A DNA stretch of 64,000 nucleotides from Methylocystis sp. (GCA_002929055.1 PERY01000004.1:1-64000), one strand, 5' to 3'. Positions 54,137-63,529 are shown, counted from the stretch's first letter. Notes: a model not told the origin generated them from the letters alone. A program made the numbers and translations.

Positions 54137-54836
54137 CGTCGCGATCGCACATAAGGATCACCTTCGCGCCAGCGGCGAGCCCCTGCGCGCGCTGGAGGAT
54201 CTGCGCCTGACGCTTCCGGCGGGCCAGGCCGGCGCCGTCGTCGGGCCGTCTGGATGCGGCAAGACGACTTTGCTGCGCCTCATCGCCGGGCTCGATCGCG
54301 ATTACGTGGGCCATATCGCCTTGCCGGCGCATGGGCGGCTCGGCATGGTCTTTCAGGAGCCCCGGCTTCTGCCCTGGCGCAGCGTCGCCGACAACATCGC
54401 CATCGCCGCGCCGGAGGCGAGCAGCCCCGAGATCGCCGCGCTCCTCGACGACCTCGCGCTGACGGAACATGCGACGCATTTCCCCGGCGAATTGTCGCTC
54501 GGACTCGCCCGCCGCGCGGCGCTGGCGCGCGCGCTCGCCGTGAAGCCCGATCTCCTGCTGCTGGACGAACCGCTCGTCTCGCTCGACGCCGCGCTCGCGC
54601 GCGGACTGCGCGACAAGATTGCGGCGCTGATCGATGAGAAAAGGATCACGACTTTGATCGTGACTCATGATCTTGCCGAGGCGATTGCGCTGGCCGACAG
54701 GGTGTTTCTGCTATCGCCGCGCCCGGCGCGCATCGTCGCGACGCTCGACATCCCAGCGCCGCGCGCGCGCCTCACGAAAGCGAGTGGGTTAGCGCTGGAG
54801 ACGCAGGCGCGCGAGGCCTTGCTGCGATCTCAGTAA
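54105..54836 (+). CDS. ABC transporter ATPase (NitT/TauT type)
   Basis: A 243-residue nucleotide-binding subunit that starts inside the end of the permease gene (32-base overlap); a TTG at 54096 is an alternative start. Walker A is GPSGCGKTTLLRL, Walker B is LLLLDEPLVSLDA, and the switch His is in LIVTHDLAEA. The signature motif reads LSLGLARR instead of the usual LSGGQ/M, which is unusual. MVFQEPRLLPWRSV is the Q-loop. It completes a three-gene importer. Confidence 0.92.
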   Translation: MSPAGGAASLNVAIAHKDHLRASGEPLRALEDLRLTLPAGQAGAVVGPSGCGKTTLLRLIAGLDRDYVGHIALPAHGRLGMVFQEPRLLPWRSVADNIAIAAPEASSPEIAALLDDLALTEHATHFPGELSLGLARRAALARALAVKPDLLLLDEPLVSLDAALARGLRDKIAALIDEKRITTLIVTHDLAEAIALADRVFLLSPRPARIVATLDIPAPRARLTKASGLALETQAREALLRSQ

Positions 54837-55159
54837 GCGGTCGCATTCTGAAGGCATTCGAGGCCCGTCAACGCACCGACCACATTGGCGAGCGTATAGG
54901 GTGAAACATGCTCGGCGTGGCCGATTCGCTCGGCGCGAAAAGCCTCCATCCGCATGGGGCCGAAACAATCGACCGCATAGAGACCGTTGGAACGCAACGA
55001 AATGACGATCGAGCGCACGCCGCGCGGATTCGGATGAATGAGTCTCAGGCTGACCTGGGCAGCGTCATTTCCGGCGACGCGCGCGCCGATTTCCTTCAGG
55101 CGCGCTTCGCCCCCGAGATGTCGGATAACTTCGGCACAGAGCGTATTTGTACTGTTCAT
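54830..55159 (-). CDS. Hypothetical protein
   Basis: A 109-residue protein from the ATG at 55159 (MNSTNTLCAEVIRHLGGE), which has GGTGAG close before it. The body contains RVAGNDAAQVSLRLIHPNPRGVRSIVISLRSNGLYAVDCFGPMRM and ends with a helix (VSPYTLANVVGALTGLECLQNATAY). No signal peptide, no family recognised. It overlaps the ATPase gene's stop by seven bases on the other strand. Confidence 0.65.
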   Translation of the reverse strand: MNSTNTLCAEVIRHLGGEARLKEIGARVAGNDAAQVSLRLIHPNPRGVRSIVISLRSNGLYAVDCFGPMRMEAFRAERIGHAEHVSPYTLANVVGALTGLECLQNATAY

Positions 55160-55274
55160 ATTTCTCACCGGCGTCGTGGCTTTACATTTCCCCGAACGGC
55201 CCGTCATCTATGGCGCCAACATGGTAATTTTCCGTTTCCAAAATCGGCTATCTAATGGATTTTCCGTCCGAATT

Positions 55275-55964
55275 TCACCAATCGATTTCCGCCCCCCGGT
55301 AGTCCAGATAGCGCTTGGTGCCCGCCAGGGTCAGCCCGTCGGCGATGCGGATGACGCCGGCCGCGCTTTCCTCGACCCCGATCGTGGCGTTTGGCCCGCC
55401 CATGTCCGTGCGCACCCAACCGGGATGCATGGAGACGACCGCGATTCCTTCGGGCTTCAAATCTTCGGCAAGGCATTGCGCGATCTTGTTCAGCCCGGCT
55501 TTCGACACGCGATAGCCGACGTTGAACGTCCCCTCCAGCGCCATCGAGCCCAGCACGCTCGACATCAGAATGATCCGCGGACGCTCGCCGCCCCGCAAAA
55601 GCGGGAGAAACGCCTGAACGATGCGCAGCGGCCCGAGCGTGTTGACATTAACGAGATCGAGCACGCCCTCGAAATCCGTATCCAGCGTCGACTGACGCTG
55701 CGGCCCATAGGCGCCGGCGTTGGCGATGAGCACGTCGACGGGCTCCTCCACCTGCGCTGCGGCGCCATAGATCTGCGCTTCGTCGCGAGTGTCGAAGACG
55801 AGAATGCGGCCCCTGCCGCCCGCAGGCGCGAGCGCGTCCATGAGCGCGGCCCGTCCGGCTTCGCTGCGCACGCTCGCGGTCACGCGTTCGCCGCGCTGCG
55901 CGATTTGGCGCGCCAGTTCCAGTCCAATGCCCCGGCTGGCGCCGGCGATGAGCCAATGCGACAT
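55275..55964 (-). CDS. Short-chain dehydrogenase/reductase
   Basis: A 229-residue classical SDR from the ATG at 55964 (MSHWLIAGASRGIGLELARQ). The cofactor motif is GASRGIG. The NAG motif reads LIANAGAY, the catalytic Ser lies in ILMSSVLGSM and the Tyr-Lys pair in YRVSK. HPGWVRTDMGG is typical of the CsgA/C-factor-like subgroup. The substrate is unknown. It is divergent from the M48 peptidase. Confidence 0.9.
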   Translation of the reverse strand: MSHWLIAGASRGIGLELARQIAQRGERVTASVRSEAGRAALMDALAPAGGRGRILVFDTRDEAQIYGAAAQVEEPVDVLIANAGAYGPQRQSTLDTDFEGVLDLVNVNTLGPLRIVQAFLPLLRGGERPRIILMSSVLGSMALEGTFNVGYRVSKAGLNKIAQCLAEDLKPEGIAVVSMHPGWVRTDMGGPNATIGVEESAAGVIRIADGLTLAGTKRYLDYRGAEIDW

Positions 55965-56064
55965 GTTGAAACTATCTCCGTTACGCTCCGCGAGACATAT
56001 AGCGCGGCCGCTTGTCTTTGGCGCTTCCAATGCTAGCGTGGGCGCAACGAGCGGGGGGAAGTCC

Positions 56065-57168
56065 ATGACGCCGCAGGACGGCAACAGCGGCGAAAGCGGC
56101 AAGAACGGCAAAGCCACCTATTTCGACGGCTACGCAGACAGGCGCCGCGCCGTTGAGCTTGTCTTTGGGCCCGCGCTGGAGATCGTCGAAGACGGCGACT
56201 TGCTCGCAGCCTGGCCCTACGCCGAGGTGCGCCGCCTGCCGCCGCCCGGCGGAATGATGCGGCTCAAGGCGCTCGGCGCACCCAAGGGCGCCCGGGTGGA
56301 GGTCGACGACGCCTGGACCCGGGCCGAAATTCAGCGGCATTGCCCCCTGCTCGCCGGCGAGAGGGAGGCGCCCAATCTTGAGGGGCGCAAGCGGCTCGCC
56401 TATGGGGCGGCGGCTGCCGCGCTTTTCGGCGCCTTTCTGTGGGGCGGCGTGCCGCGCATGGCGGGTATCATCGCCCCGGTCATCCCGGTGGAATGGGAGA
56501 AGAAGCTGGGAGAGGCGACCGACGAGGAAGTTCGCAAGACCCTCTCCGGCAAGAGCTGCGCCGCGCCCAGGGGCGCTGAAGCTCTGGCCAAGGTTTCAAA
56601 GCGCCTGCAGGACGCCTCGCATCTGCGCCTGCCTGCGACGATCGAGACAATCGAGTCGAAGACGCCCAACGCCTTCGCCCTGCCCGGCGGCAAGGTCTAT
56701 CTGCTCTCGGGGCTTCTCGACAAAGCCCGGTCCCAGGACGAAGTCATCGGCGTTCTCGCCCATGAACTCGGCCATCTGGAGCATCGCGATCATATGCGCC
56801 GCATCATCGCCGCGGGAGGCACGGCGCTGCTGGTGAGCCTCGTCTTCGGCGACGTCTCCGGCGGCGCTGCGATGATCGTCGTGGGCAATTCGCTGCTCAA
56901 CGCCGCGCATTCGCGCGAGAACGAGGCCGAGGCGGACGCCTTCGCGGCCCGGACGCTGGAGCAGATCGGCCGCCCGGCGAAGCCGCTCGGGGAACTGCTG
57001 GTAAGGATCACGAACGAGGACGGCGGCAGCGACACGCTCGCCATCCTCCACGACCACCCGCTGAGCGAGGCCCGGCTCGCCAAGCTTGCGGCCGAAGACA
57101 AGGGAATGCTCGCGCCCGCGCTACTGACCGACGCCGAATGGAAGGCGCTCAAGGCGATCTGCGATTGA
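56065..57168 (+). CDS. M48 family membrane-associated metallopeptidase
   Basis: A 367-residue protein. The first 110 residues form a novel-looking cytoplasmic domain (ATYFDGYADRRRAVELVFG). A membrane helix follows near 115-135 (AYGAAAAALFGAFLWGGV). The peptidase domain has zinc motif HELGHLEHRDH and third ligand in ENEAEADAFAARTLE. PNAFALPGGKVYLLSGLLD is the standard block before the active site. It resembles BepA/Oma1-type quality-control peptidases. GGGGGGAAG lies before the ATG. Confidence 0.9.
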   Translation: MTPQDGNSGESGKNGKATYFDGYADRRRAVELVFGPALEIVEDGDLLAAWPYAEVRRLPPPGGMMRLKALGAPKGARVEVDDAWTRAEIQRHCPLLAGEREAPNLEGRKRLAYGAAAAALFGAFLWGGVPRMAGIIAPVIPVEWEKKLGEATDEEVRKTLSGKSCAAPRGAEALAKVSKRLQDASHLRLPATIETIESKTPNAFALPGGKVYLLSGLLDKARSQDEVIGVLAHELGHLEHRDHMRRIIAAGGTALLVSLVFGDVSGGAAMIVVGNSLLNAAHSRENEAEADAFAARTLEQIGRPAKPLGELLVRITNEDGGSDTLAILHDHPLSEARLAKLAAEDKGMLAPALLTDAEWKALKAICD

Positions 57169-57171
57169 CGC

Positions 57172-57203
57172 AAAAAACCCTCCCCCGCGTTGGCGGGAGA
57201 GGG
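57172..57203 (-). terminator. Intrinsic terminator of rpoH
   Basis: On the minus strand a GC-rich hairpin (arms at about 57192-57203 and 57178-57188, one imperfection) is followed by six Ts (57172-57177). It lies about 22 bases after the rpoH stop and abuts the end of the M48 gene. Confidence 0.8.
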
Positions 57204-57224
57204 CCTGATTGGGCCCGTTGCTGA

Positions 57225-58109
57225 TTACATAGCCGCAGCGTGCGCCTCCTCCATGCGGGCGACGCCGCTCTTGACCGCGGCCTGCACCTTCTCGAAGGCG
57301 CGCACCTCGATCTGGCGCACGCGCTCGCGGGAGACGCCGAACTCCTCGGAGAGTTGTTCCAGCGTCACCGGATCGTCGGCGAGCCGCCGCGCCTCGAAGA
57401 TGCGGCGTTCGCGCGGGTTGAGCACGTCGAGCGCGCCGCGCAGCGCGGTGAGGCGGTTGGTGCTTTCCTCCTGCGCGGCGAGCAGGTTCTCCTGGCTCTC
57501 GCTGTTGTCGACGAGCCAGTCCTGCCACTCGCCTTCCCCCTCCTCGCGCAGCGGCGCATTGAGCGACGCGTCGCCGCCCATGCGGCGGTTCATCTCGATC
57601 ACGTCCTGCTTCGAGACGCCGAGGCGCGTCGCGATTTTTTCGACGTTCTCGGGGCGCATGTCCCCCTCCTCGAAGGCCGAGATCTTGCTCTTGGCCTTGC
57701 GCAGGTTGAAGAACAGCTTCTTCTGGCTCGCGGTGGTGCCCATCTTCACGAGCGACCAAGACCGAAGGATGTATTCTTGAATCGAGGCGCGTATCCACCA
57801 CATCGCATATGTGGCGAGACGGAAGCCGCGGTCGGGCTCGAAGCGCTTGACGGCCTGCATCAGGCCGACGTTGCCCTCCGACACGATCTCGCCGATCGGC
57901 AGGCCATAGCCGCGATAGCCCATGGCGATCTTGGCGACGAGCCGCAGATGCGACGTCACGAGTTCGTGCGCGGCTTTCGGGTCTTCATGCTCGCGCCAGC
58001 GCTTGGCGAGCATATATTCCTGCTGGGGCTCCAGCATGGGGAAACGACGGATTTCGGCGAGGTAGCGGGCAAGCCCGCCTTCCGCGACGATGGGCAAGGA
58101 ATTCGCCAT
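57225..58109 (-). CDS. rpoH: RNA polymerase heat-shock sigma factor RpoH (sigma-32)
   Basis: A 294-residue group 3 sigma factor that directs heat-shock transcription. Region 2 is FRLATYAMWWIRASIQEYILRSWSLVKMGTTASQKKLFFNLR, with the RpoH box QKKLFFNL. Region 4 ends with LEQLSEEFGVSRERVRQIEVRAFEKVQ. The start is set by AGGAGGGACGAGAT before the ATG at 58109. About 250 bases upstream are free of genes and should hold its promoter. The gene has its own terminator. Confidence 0.96.
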   Translation of the reverse strand: MANSLPIVAEGGLARYLAEIRRFPMLEPQQEYMLAKRWREHEDPKAAHELVTSHLRLVAKIAMGYRGYGLPIGEIVSEGNVGLMQAVKRFEPDRGFRLATYAMWWIRASIQEYILRSWSLVKMGTTASQKKLFFNLRKAKSKISAFEEGDMRPENVEKIATRLGVSKQDVIEMNRRMGGDASLNAPLREEGEGEWQDWLVDNSESQENLLAAQEESTNRLTALRGALDVLNPRERRIFEARRLADDPVTLEQLSEEFGVSRERVRQIEVRAFEKVQAAVKSGVARMEEAHAAAM

Positions 58110-58362
58110 ATCTCGTCCCTCCTGGCGGGCTCCCGGGGCGGCAAGTCCGCAATGGTCGATCGCGACAATCGCCGACCGCAACGAAGGGTAGTATAGGCCG
58201 GAAACGATGGGCGGGAAAATGACCTGTGCGTGACAAGTCGCTAAAGTCGGGATTAAGATTCTGTAATAAAGCGCCCGCAAAAGCGATCGGCGGTTAAGCT
58301 TGCGCCGCCATCAAGCTACGAAAGCGGTCAATTTTTGCGTTGAAATTGTCAGTCGCGGGCCG

Positions 58363-59877
58363 CTATTTACTCATTGTCCCGAGCACATTGCGCAGGATTG
58401 TCCTTGAAATCTGAGTGCCTGCGGAGCGCGCGGCGCTCTGGACCGCGGAGCGCAACGCAATTTCGGCCGGCGACAGCTTCTTGCCGCGCGCCGATCCAAA
58501 GAGCGAGCCGAGCACGCCGCCAATGACGCCGCCGAGCATGCCGCCGCCGCCCGCCTCGGCCTTGGCGCCCTCAGTGCGGCCCTGCAGCGTCTCGAAGGCT
58601 GATTCCCGGTCGACCGCCGTGTCGTATTTGGAGGCGAATTTGCTGTCCGACATCACGGCCTCGCGCTCCTGCGGGGTGATGGGGCCGACGCGGGCCGCTG
58701 GCGGAGCGATGAGAACGCGGTCCACCGTCTCGGGCGCGCCCTTCGCGCCCAGCATCGAGACCAGCGCCTCGCCCACGGCGAGATTCATAATGGCTTCGGC
58801 CGTTTCGAACTCCGGGTTTTTGCGGAAGGTCTCGGCGGCAGCCCGCACAGCCTTCTGGTCGCGGGGCGTGAAGGCGCGCAGCGCGTGCTGGATACGGTTG
58901 CCGACCTGGCCGAGAACCGTATCGGGAATGTCGAGCGGGTTTTGCGAAACGAAATAGACGCCGACGCCCTTGGAGCGGATGAGACGCACCACCTGCTCGA
59001 TCGCCGAAAGCAGCGCCTTGGGCGCGTCGTCGAAAAGAAGATGCGCTTCGTCGAAGAAGAAGACGAGTTTCGGCTTGTCGATATCGCCGACTTCGGGAAG
59101 CGCCTCGAACAACTCCGAGAGCATCCACAGCAGGAACGTCGCATAGAGCCGCGGCGAACGCATCAGCTTGTCGGCGGCGAGCACGTTGATGACGCCCCGC
59201 CCGTCGCGGTCCGTTCGGATGAAATCGTGAAGATCGAGGGCGGGCTCGCCGAAGAATTTATCGCCGCCCTGCGTCTCGAGCACGAGAAGCTGGCGCTGGA
59301 TCGCGCCGACGCTCGCCGAAGCGATATTGCCATATTTTGTTTTGAACTCCGCCGCGTTTTCGCTCACATGCAGGAGCGCGGCGCGCAAATCCTTCAGGTC
59401 CAGCAGCAGGAGCCCCTGCTCGTCCGCCACCTTGAAGACGATGTTGAGCACCCCCTCCTGCGTGTCGTTGAGCTCGAGGAGGCGCGCCAGCAGCAGCGGC
59501 CCCATTTCCGAGACCGTCGCGCGGACCATGTGGCCCTGCTCGCCGAAAATGTCCCAGAAGGCCACCGGAAAGCGGTCCGGGGCATATTCGACGCCGATTT
59601 CCTGCGCGCGCTTGACGAAAGCGGCCTTGCCGTCGCCCGCCTGCGAGAGCCCGGCAAGGTCGCCCTTCACGTCGGAGAGAAAGACCGCAGTCCCCGCATT
59701 GGAGAAGCCCTCGGCCAGCAATTGCAGCGACACCGTCTTGCCGCCGCCCGTCGCGCCCGAGATCAGCCCGTGGCGATTGCCGAGCGCGAGCGTGAGATGG
59801 CGATAGGCGCGGGGCCCCGCCCCATGCGTCGCGCCGACAAGGATTTTTCCGGGAACGGCGTTGGGAGTGTCGCTCAT
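58363..59877 (-). CDS. HerA-like ATPase (DUF853 helicase-like)
   Basis: A 504-residue P-loop protein of the HerA/FtsK group. Walker A is [17 protein letters not shown] (about residues 38-54), Walker B is [17 protein letters not shown], and [31 protein letters not shown] is the sensor block. [22 protein letters not shown] near the C-terminus is a Gly-rich link. In other bacteria HerA works with NurA nuclease, but no nurA is nearby. The role of DUF853 proteins in proteobacteria is not established. Confidence 0.92.
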   Translation of the reverse strand: MSDTPNAVPGKILVGATHGAGPRAYRHLTLALGNRHGLISGATGGGKTVSLQLLAEGFSNAGTAVFLSDVKGDLAGLSQAGDGKAAFVKRAQEIGVEYAPDRFPVAFWDIFGEQGHMVRATVSEMGPLLLARLLELNDTQEGVLNIVFKVADEQGLLLLDLKDLRAALLHVSENAAEFKTKYGNIASASVGAIQRQLLVLETQGGDKFFGEPALDLHDFIRTDRDGRGVINVLAADKLMRSPRLYATFLLWMLSELFEALPEVGDIDKPKLVFFFDEAHLLFDDAPKALLSAIEQVVRLIRSKGVGVYFVSQNPLDIPDTVLGQVGNRIQHALRAFTPRDQKAVRAAAETFRKNPEFETAEAIMNLAVGEALVSMLGAKGAPETVDRVLIAPPAARVGPITPQEREAVMSDSKFASKYDTAVDRESAFETLQGRTEGAKAEAGGGGMLGGVIGGVLGSLFGSARGKKLSPAEIALRSAVQSAARSAGTQISRTILRNVLGTMSK

Positions 59878-60040
59878 GTCGGCTCGCTTTGGAATCGATT
59901 GATTGGGGTCAAGCTACATCATTCTCATAGGCGTCGCATCTCGCCGGCGGACAGCCCGACGGGAGGCTCCCAGCGACGGCCCAGCGGCGGCTTGGCGAAT
60001 GAAGCGAGGCGGGATAAGTTCCGGCTCCGAGAGGGTATCC

Positions 60041-60391
60041 ATGAGGGTAAGTCTGTCGATTGTCGGCTTGATTGTCGTCTTCGGCGTCGGGCCGGCTGTC
60101 GGCGCGCCGAAACCCAAGCCGGATTCCCCCAAGCTTGCAGCAGCCGTCAATCTGGAGAACAAGCGCCCGGTGTCGCTGCTGAATTTCGAGATTGTGATGC
60201 CAGCCAGGGACAAAATCCCCGAGGTGGTCGTCGGCAAGCTCGACAAACCGCTTGGCGCGGGGAGCGCCGCCAGCTTTCCACTCACCGGCGGCGCCGGTTG
60301 CGTCTTCGAAGCGCGCTGGGCCTTCGAGGACATCAAGGACTCCGGCGAAGTGGATTTGTGCAACGACGCGCATATCGTCCTCGTCGACTAG
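60041..60391 (+). CDS. Secreted hypothetical protein
   Basis: A 116-residue protein with a signal peptide (SLSIVGLIVVFGVGPAVGAPKP). The mature part looks like a single Ig-like or beta-sandwich domain: LENKRPVSLLNFEIVMPARDKIPEVVVGKLDKPL, FPLTGGAGCVFEARWAFEDI and VDLCNDAHIVLVD. It has two cysteines. GAGAGGG precedes the ATG at 60041. I have no firm family. The SCO gene follows on the same strand after 63 bases. Confidence 0.72.
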   Translation: MRVSLSIVGLIVVFGVGPAVGAPKPKPDSPKLAAAVNLENKRPVSLLNFEIVMPARDKIPEVVVGKLDKPLGAGSAASFPLTGGAGCVFEARWAFEDIKDSGEVDLCNDAHIVLVD

Positions 60392-60454
60392 CCACGCCAA
60401 AAAAAAGCAACGGGTCGCGACAAGCAGCGGCGCAAGGGAAACGGGAAACGCAGT

Positions 60455-61099
60455 ATGTCGAAGGCGTCAGTAAAGGGCGGCAAGCCGGGCAAGCGCGGAG
60501 ACAAGAGCGGGAATAGCGGTCCTTCCGTCTCCCGGAATTTGCTCATCGGCGCCGGCGCCGTCTTCGCACTCATCTTCGGCGTTTTCGTCGCAATGACCAG
60601 CAACAAGCCCCCAGCGCCGCCGGCTTCGGCCATCGGCGGACCCTTCCAGCTCACCGCGCACACCGGGCAGCAGGTGAGCGAGAAAGATCTGCTGGGACGT
60701 CCGTTCCTCGTCTTCTTCGGCTACACCCATTGTCCAGACGTGTGCCACACGACGCTGTTCGAGATGTCGGAGATTCTCCGCGCAATGGGGCCCCAGGCGA
60801 AGATTGGCGCTGTCTTCGTCACCGTCGATCCGGAGCGCGACACGACCGAAACGTTGCGCGAATATCTGTCGAACTTCGACTCCCGCATCATTGGCTTGAC
60901 CGGGCCGCGCGCGCAACTGGAGCCCATGTTGCGCGGCTACCGGATCTACGCGAAGCGCGCCGGGGGAAAAGACGAAGACTACGCCGTCGACCATACGACA
61001 GTGGTGTATCTCATGGATAAGAACGGCCGCTACGTGTCCTCTTTCGACGTCGGCCGCAAGCCGGAAGAAGCGGCCAGGGAACTCGAGCGCTATTTGTGA
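60455..61099 (+). CDS. SCO1/SenC-family copper chaperone
   Basis: A 214-residue membrane-anchored thioredoxin-fold protein that delivers copper to the CuA centre of cytochrome oxidase. An N-terminal helix (LLIGAGAVFALIFGVFVAM) anchors it. The CxxxC copper site is in YTHCPDVCHTTLFEM, and the distal His is in YAVDHTTVVYLMDKNG. VTVDPERDTTETL is the usual family block. A Lys/Gly-rich N-terminus precedes the helix. Confidence 0.93.
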   Translation: MSKASVKGGKPGKRGDKSGNSGPSVSRNLLIGAGAVFALIFGVFVAMTSNKPPAPPASAIGGPFQLTAHTGQQVSEKDLLGRPFLVFFGYTHCPDVCHTTLFEMSEILRAMGPQAKIGAVFVTVDPERDTTETLREYLSNFDSRIIGLTGPRAQLEPMLRGYRIYAKRAGGKDEDYAVDHTTVVYLMDKNGRYVSSFDVGRKPEEAARELERYL

Positions 61100-61197
61100 C
61101 TCGATCACAGTAGCGCAATCTCGCCCCAAAAAAAAAAATTCGCGCCCGTTTCGTTTTTCGAACTCGCGACTCGCGACGCCTTTCGCTAGCATGACGC

Positions 61198-61956
61198 ATG
61201 CTTCGACTTCTGCGTGACGGCCCGCGAAGCGGCTCGTCCCTCATCACTCTCGAGCACGCCGGCGAAACGATCGTCGTCGCCTTGCGTCGCGCGCCAACGG
61301 CGCGGCGCTTCACTTTGCGCGTGCGCTTCGCGGCGCGGGACGCGGTTCTCACCATGCCGCAACGCGCGTCGCTGCGCGACGCGCGCGCTTTCGCGGAGCG
61401 TCACGCTGCATGGATCGCGGCGCGTCTCAATCGTCTGCCTGCGACGATCCCCTTCGCGAATGGCTCCATTATCCCGCTGCGCGGCGTCGACCACGCGCTG
61501 ATCCATTTCCCCGAAAAGCGCGGCACGGTCTGGACGGAGGCGCGGGAGGACATCGAGACGGGCGTCGCGCTTTGCGTCGCCGGAAAGGCGGAGCATGTGC
61601 ATCGCCGCGTGCAGGATCATTTCAAGCGCGAGGCGCGGCGCGACCTCGAAGGCGCCGTCGCCCGACACACCCTGGCGCTGGGCCTGCCGCCGCGCGGAGT
61701 CGGCCTGCGCGATCCGGTGAGCCGCTGGGGGTCATGTTCGGCGACGGGGTCGCTCAATTTTTCCTGGCGGCTCGTCATGGCGCCGCCCTTCGTTCTGGAC
61801 TATCTTGCCGCGCATGAGGTGGCCCATCTGGTCCATCTCGACCATTCGCCACGGTTCTGGGCGCTGGCCAGGAAGCTTTGCCAGGAGACAGATTGCGCGG
61901 AAGCGTGGCTTTCCGCGCATGGCGCTCATCTGCACAAGTATGGAGCGAAGGAATGA
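61198..61956 (+). CDS. YgjP-like (DUF45) metallopeptidase
   Basis: A 252-residue protein of the SprT/YgjP group. The zinc site is HEVAHLVHLDHSPRFW, and the core block RWGSCSATGSLNFSWRLVMAP precedes it, as in the family. The substrate is unknown. The downstream DUF2380 gene begins inside its stop codon (ATGA), so the two are translationally coupled. A run of eleven A residues at 61127-61137 lies upstream. Confidence 0.9.
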   Translation: MLRLLRDGPRSGSSLITLEHAGETIVVALRRAPTARRFTLRVRFAARDAVLTMPQRASLRDARAFAERHAAWIAARLNRLPATIPFANGSIIPLRGVDHALIHFPEKRGTVWTEAREDIETGVALCVAGKAEHVHRRVQDHFKREARRDLEGAVARHTLALGLPPRGVGLRDPVSRWGSCSATGSLNFSWRLVMAPPFVLDYLAAHEVAHLVHLDHSPRFWALARKLCQETDCAEAWLSAHGAHLHKYGAKE

Positions 61957-62474
61957 CGTTCGACAGGCGCCGTTTTCTCTCAGCCGCGGCGCTCATTCCC
62001 TTCGCCGCGCGGGCCGAGCCGGGACTGAAGACCGGCAAGAAGCTCCTTGTCCTCGACTTCGAGATCATCGACACCTCCAGTGAGCCCGTCGACCAGCGCG
62101 CGGACCACGCCCGCCGCCTGTCGCAGGCGCGCGACGCCATTGCGTCGGGCCTCGCCGCAGCCGGGACATATGAGATCGTCGATCGGGCGGCCATCCAGGG
62201 CGACCTCGATCAGGTTCTGAAACAGACCTACATCCGCACCTGCAACGGCTGCGAGACAACTCTCGCCAGGAAGGCGGGCGCCGACCTCGTGCTCACAGGC
62301 GTCGTCAACAAGGTCAGTACGCTGATTTTGAGCATGGGCGTCTCGATGACGCGCGCATCATCCGGCCAGCTCGTTTACCATCAGGGCTTCGACTTCCGCG
62401 GCGACAACGACCAGTCCTATGCGCGCGCCGCGAAATTCTTCACGGAGCGGATCGCGCGCGAACCAGTGAGCTGA
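61953..62474 (+). CDS. DUF2380-type exported protein with Tat-like leader
   Basis: A 173-residue protein beginning MTFDRRRFLSAAALIPFAARAE, a clear twin-arginine leader. The mature part matches the DUF2380 pattern: KLLVLDFEIIDTSSE, GTYEIVDRAAI, a CNGC pair (RTCNGCETTLARKAGADLVLTGVVNKVS) and a beta-rich end. CxxC suggests metal or disulfide chemistry. It overlaps the metallopeptidase gene by four bases and the acetyltransferase gene follows eight bases later. Function unknown. Confidence 0.83.
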   Translation: MTFDRRRFLSAAALIPFAARAEPGLKTGKKLLVLDFEIIDTSSEPVDQRADHARRLSQARDAIASGLAAAGTYEIVDRAAIQGDLDQVLKQTYIRTCNGCETTLARKAGADLVLTGVVNKVSTLILSMGVSMTRASSGQLVYHQGFDFRGDNDQSYARAAKFFTERIAREPVS

Positions 62475-62482
62475 GGCAGGAA

Positions 62483-63460
62483 ATGAGCGAGACGAGAAGC
62501 GGAGAAGCGCCCCCGGCCTGGTCCGCGACCTTTTCCCGCCCCCGCGGCGCGCTGCTTCAGGCGCTCGTCACCCGCGCGCAGGCGCTGCCGCCGATCCGCA
62601 TGGGCGTCGTTCACCCTTGCGACCGCCCCTCGCTCGAAGGCGCGCTGGCCGCGCGCGACAAGGGCCTCATCGTCCCCACCCTCATCGGCCCCTGCAAGAA
62701 GATGGAGGCCGCCGCGCGAGAGGCCGGCGTCTCGCTCGAAGATGTCGACATCGTCGAGGCGCCGCATAGCCACGCCGCCGCGGATCAGGCGGTGGAGCTG
62801 GTGCGCCGGGGCAAGCTGCACGCCATCATGAAAGGGGCGCTGCATACGGACGAACTGATGACCGCCGTGGTGCGCGACGGCACGGGACTGCGCACCGACC
62901 GGCGCATCAGCCATGTCTTCGTCATCGACGCGCCTACTTATCACAAGCTGCTGCTCGTCACCGACGCGGCGATCAACATCGCGCCGACGCTCGACATCAA
63001 GCGCGACATCGTGCGCAACGCAGTGGATATGGCGCACGCTATCGGAATTGCGCGCCCGAAGGTCGCGATCCTCTCCGCCGTGGAGACGGTGGAGGCGAAA
63101 ATTCCTTCGACTGTCGAAGCCGCCGCTCTGTGCAAAATGGCGGATCGCGGACAGATCGCGGGCGCCATTCTCGACGGACCGCTCGCCTTCGACAACGCCA
63201 TCTCGCGCGAGGCGGCCGAGGCGAAACACATTACCTCCGAGGTGGCGGGCGACCCCGACATACTGATCGCGCCCGATCTCGAATCCGGCAATATTCTGGC
63301 GAAACAGCTCGTTTTCCTCGCGGGAGCGGACACGGCGGGCATCGTGCTCGGCGCCCGGGTTCCCATCGTCCTCACCAGCCGGGCGGACGACGTCGAGTCG
63401 CGCGTCGCCTCCTCGGCGCTGGCGCAGCTCTTCGCGCACCGCAAGCGCGAGACGGCCTGA
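62483..63460 (+). CDS. Phosphate acetyl/butyryltransferase family enzyme
   Basis: A 325-residue PTA_PTB-domain protein that exchanges phosphate and CoA on short acyl groups. Family blocks: RMGVVHPCDRPSLEGALAARDKGL, AIMKGALHTDELM, ISHVFVIDAPTYHKLLLVTDAAINIAPTL, VAILSAVETVEAKIPSTVEAA and GAILDGPLAFDNAIS. It matches the C-terminal half of the larger enoyl-CoA hydratase/phosphate acetyltransferase proteins but stands alone here. No acetate or butyrate kinase gene is adjacent within the window. AGGCAGGAA stands before the ATG. Confidence 0.92.
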   Translation: MSETRSGEAPPAWSATFSRPRGALLQALVTRAQALPPIRMGVVHPCDRPSLEGALAARDKGLIVPTLIGPCKKMEAAAREAGVSLEDVDIVEAPHSHAAADQAVELVRRGKLHAIMKGALHTDELMTAVVRDGTGLRTDRRISHVFVIDAPTYHKLLLVTDAAINIAPTLDIKRDIVRNAVDMAHAIGIARPKVAILSAVETVEAKIPSTVEAAALCKMADRGQIAGAILDGPLAFDNAISREAAEAKHITSEVAGDPDILIAPDLESGNILAKQLVFLAGADTAGIVLGARVPIVLTSRADDVESRVASSALAQLFAHRKRETA

Positions 63461-63529
63461 AGTTCCGTTTACGGGGAATTGACCCGCTTGCGGGAAGCTC
63501 TCGGCCGTCCTCTCAGGCGGCGCGCTGTC

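Noticed and set aside
58885-60516. A 543-codon plus-strand open frame
   Set aside because: Mostly antisense to the HerA-like ATPase, then out of frame with the small secreted protein at 60041, which has a signal peptide and ribosome site.
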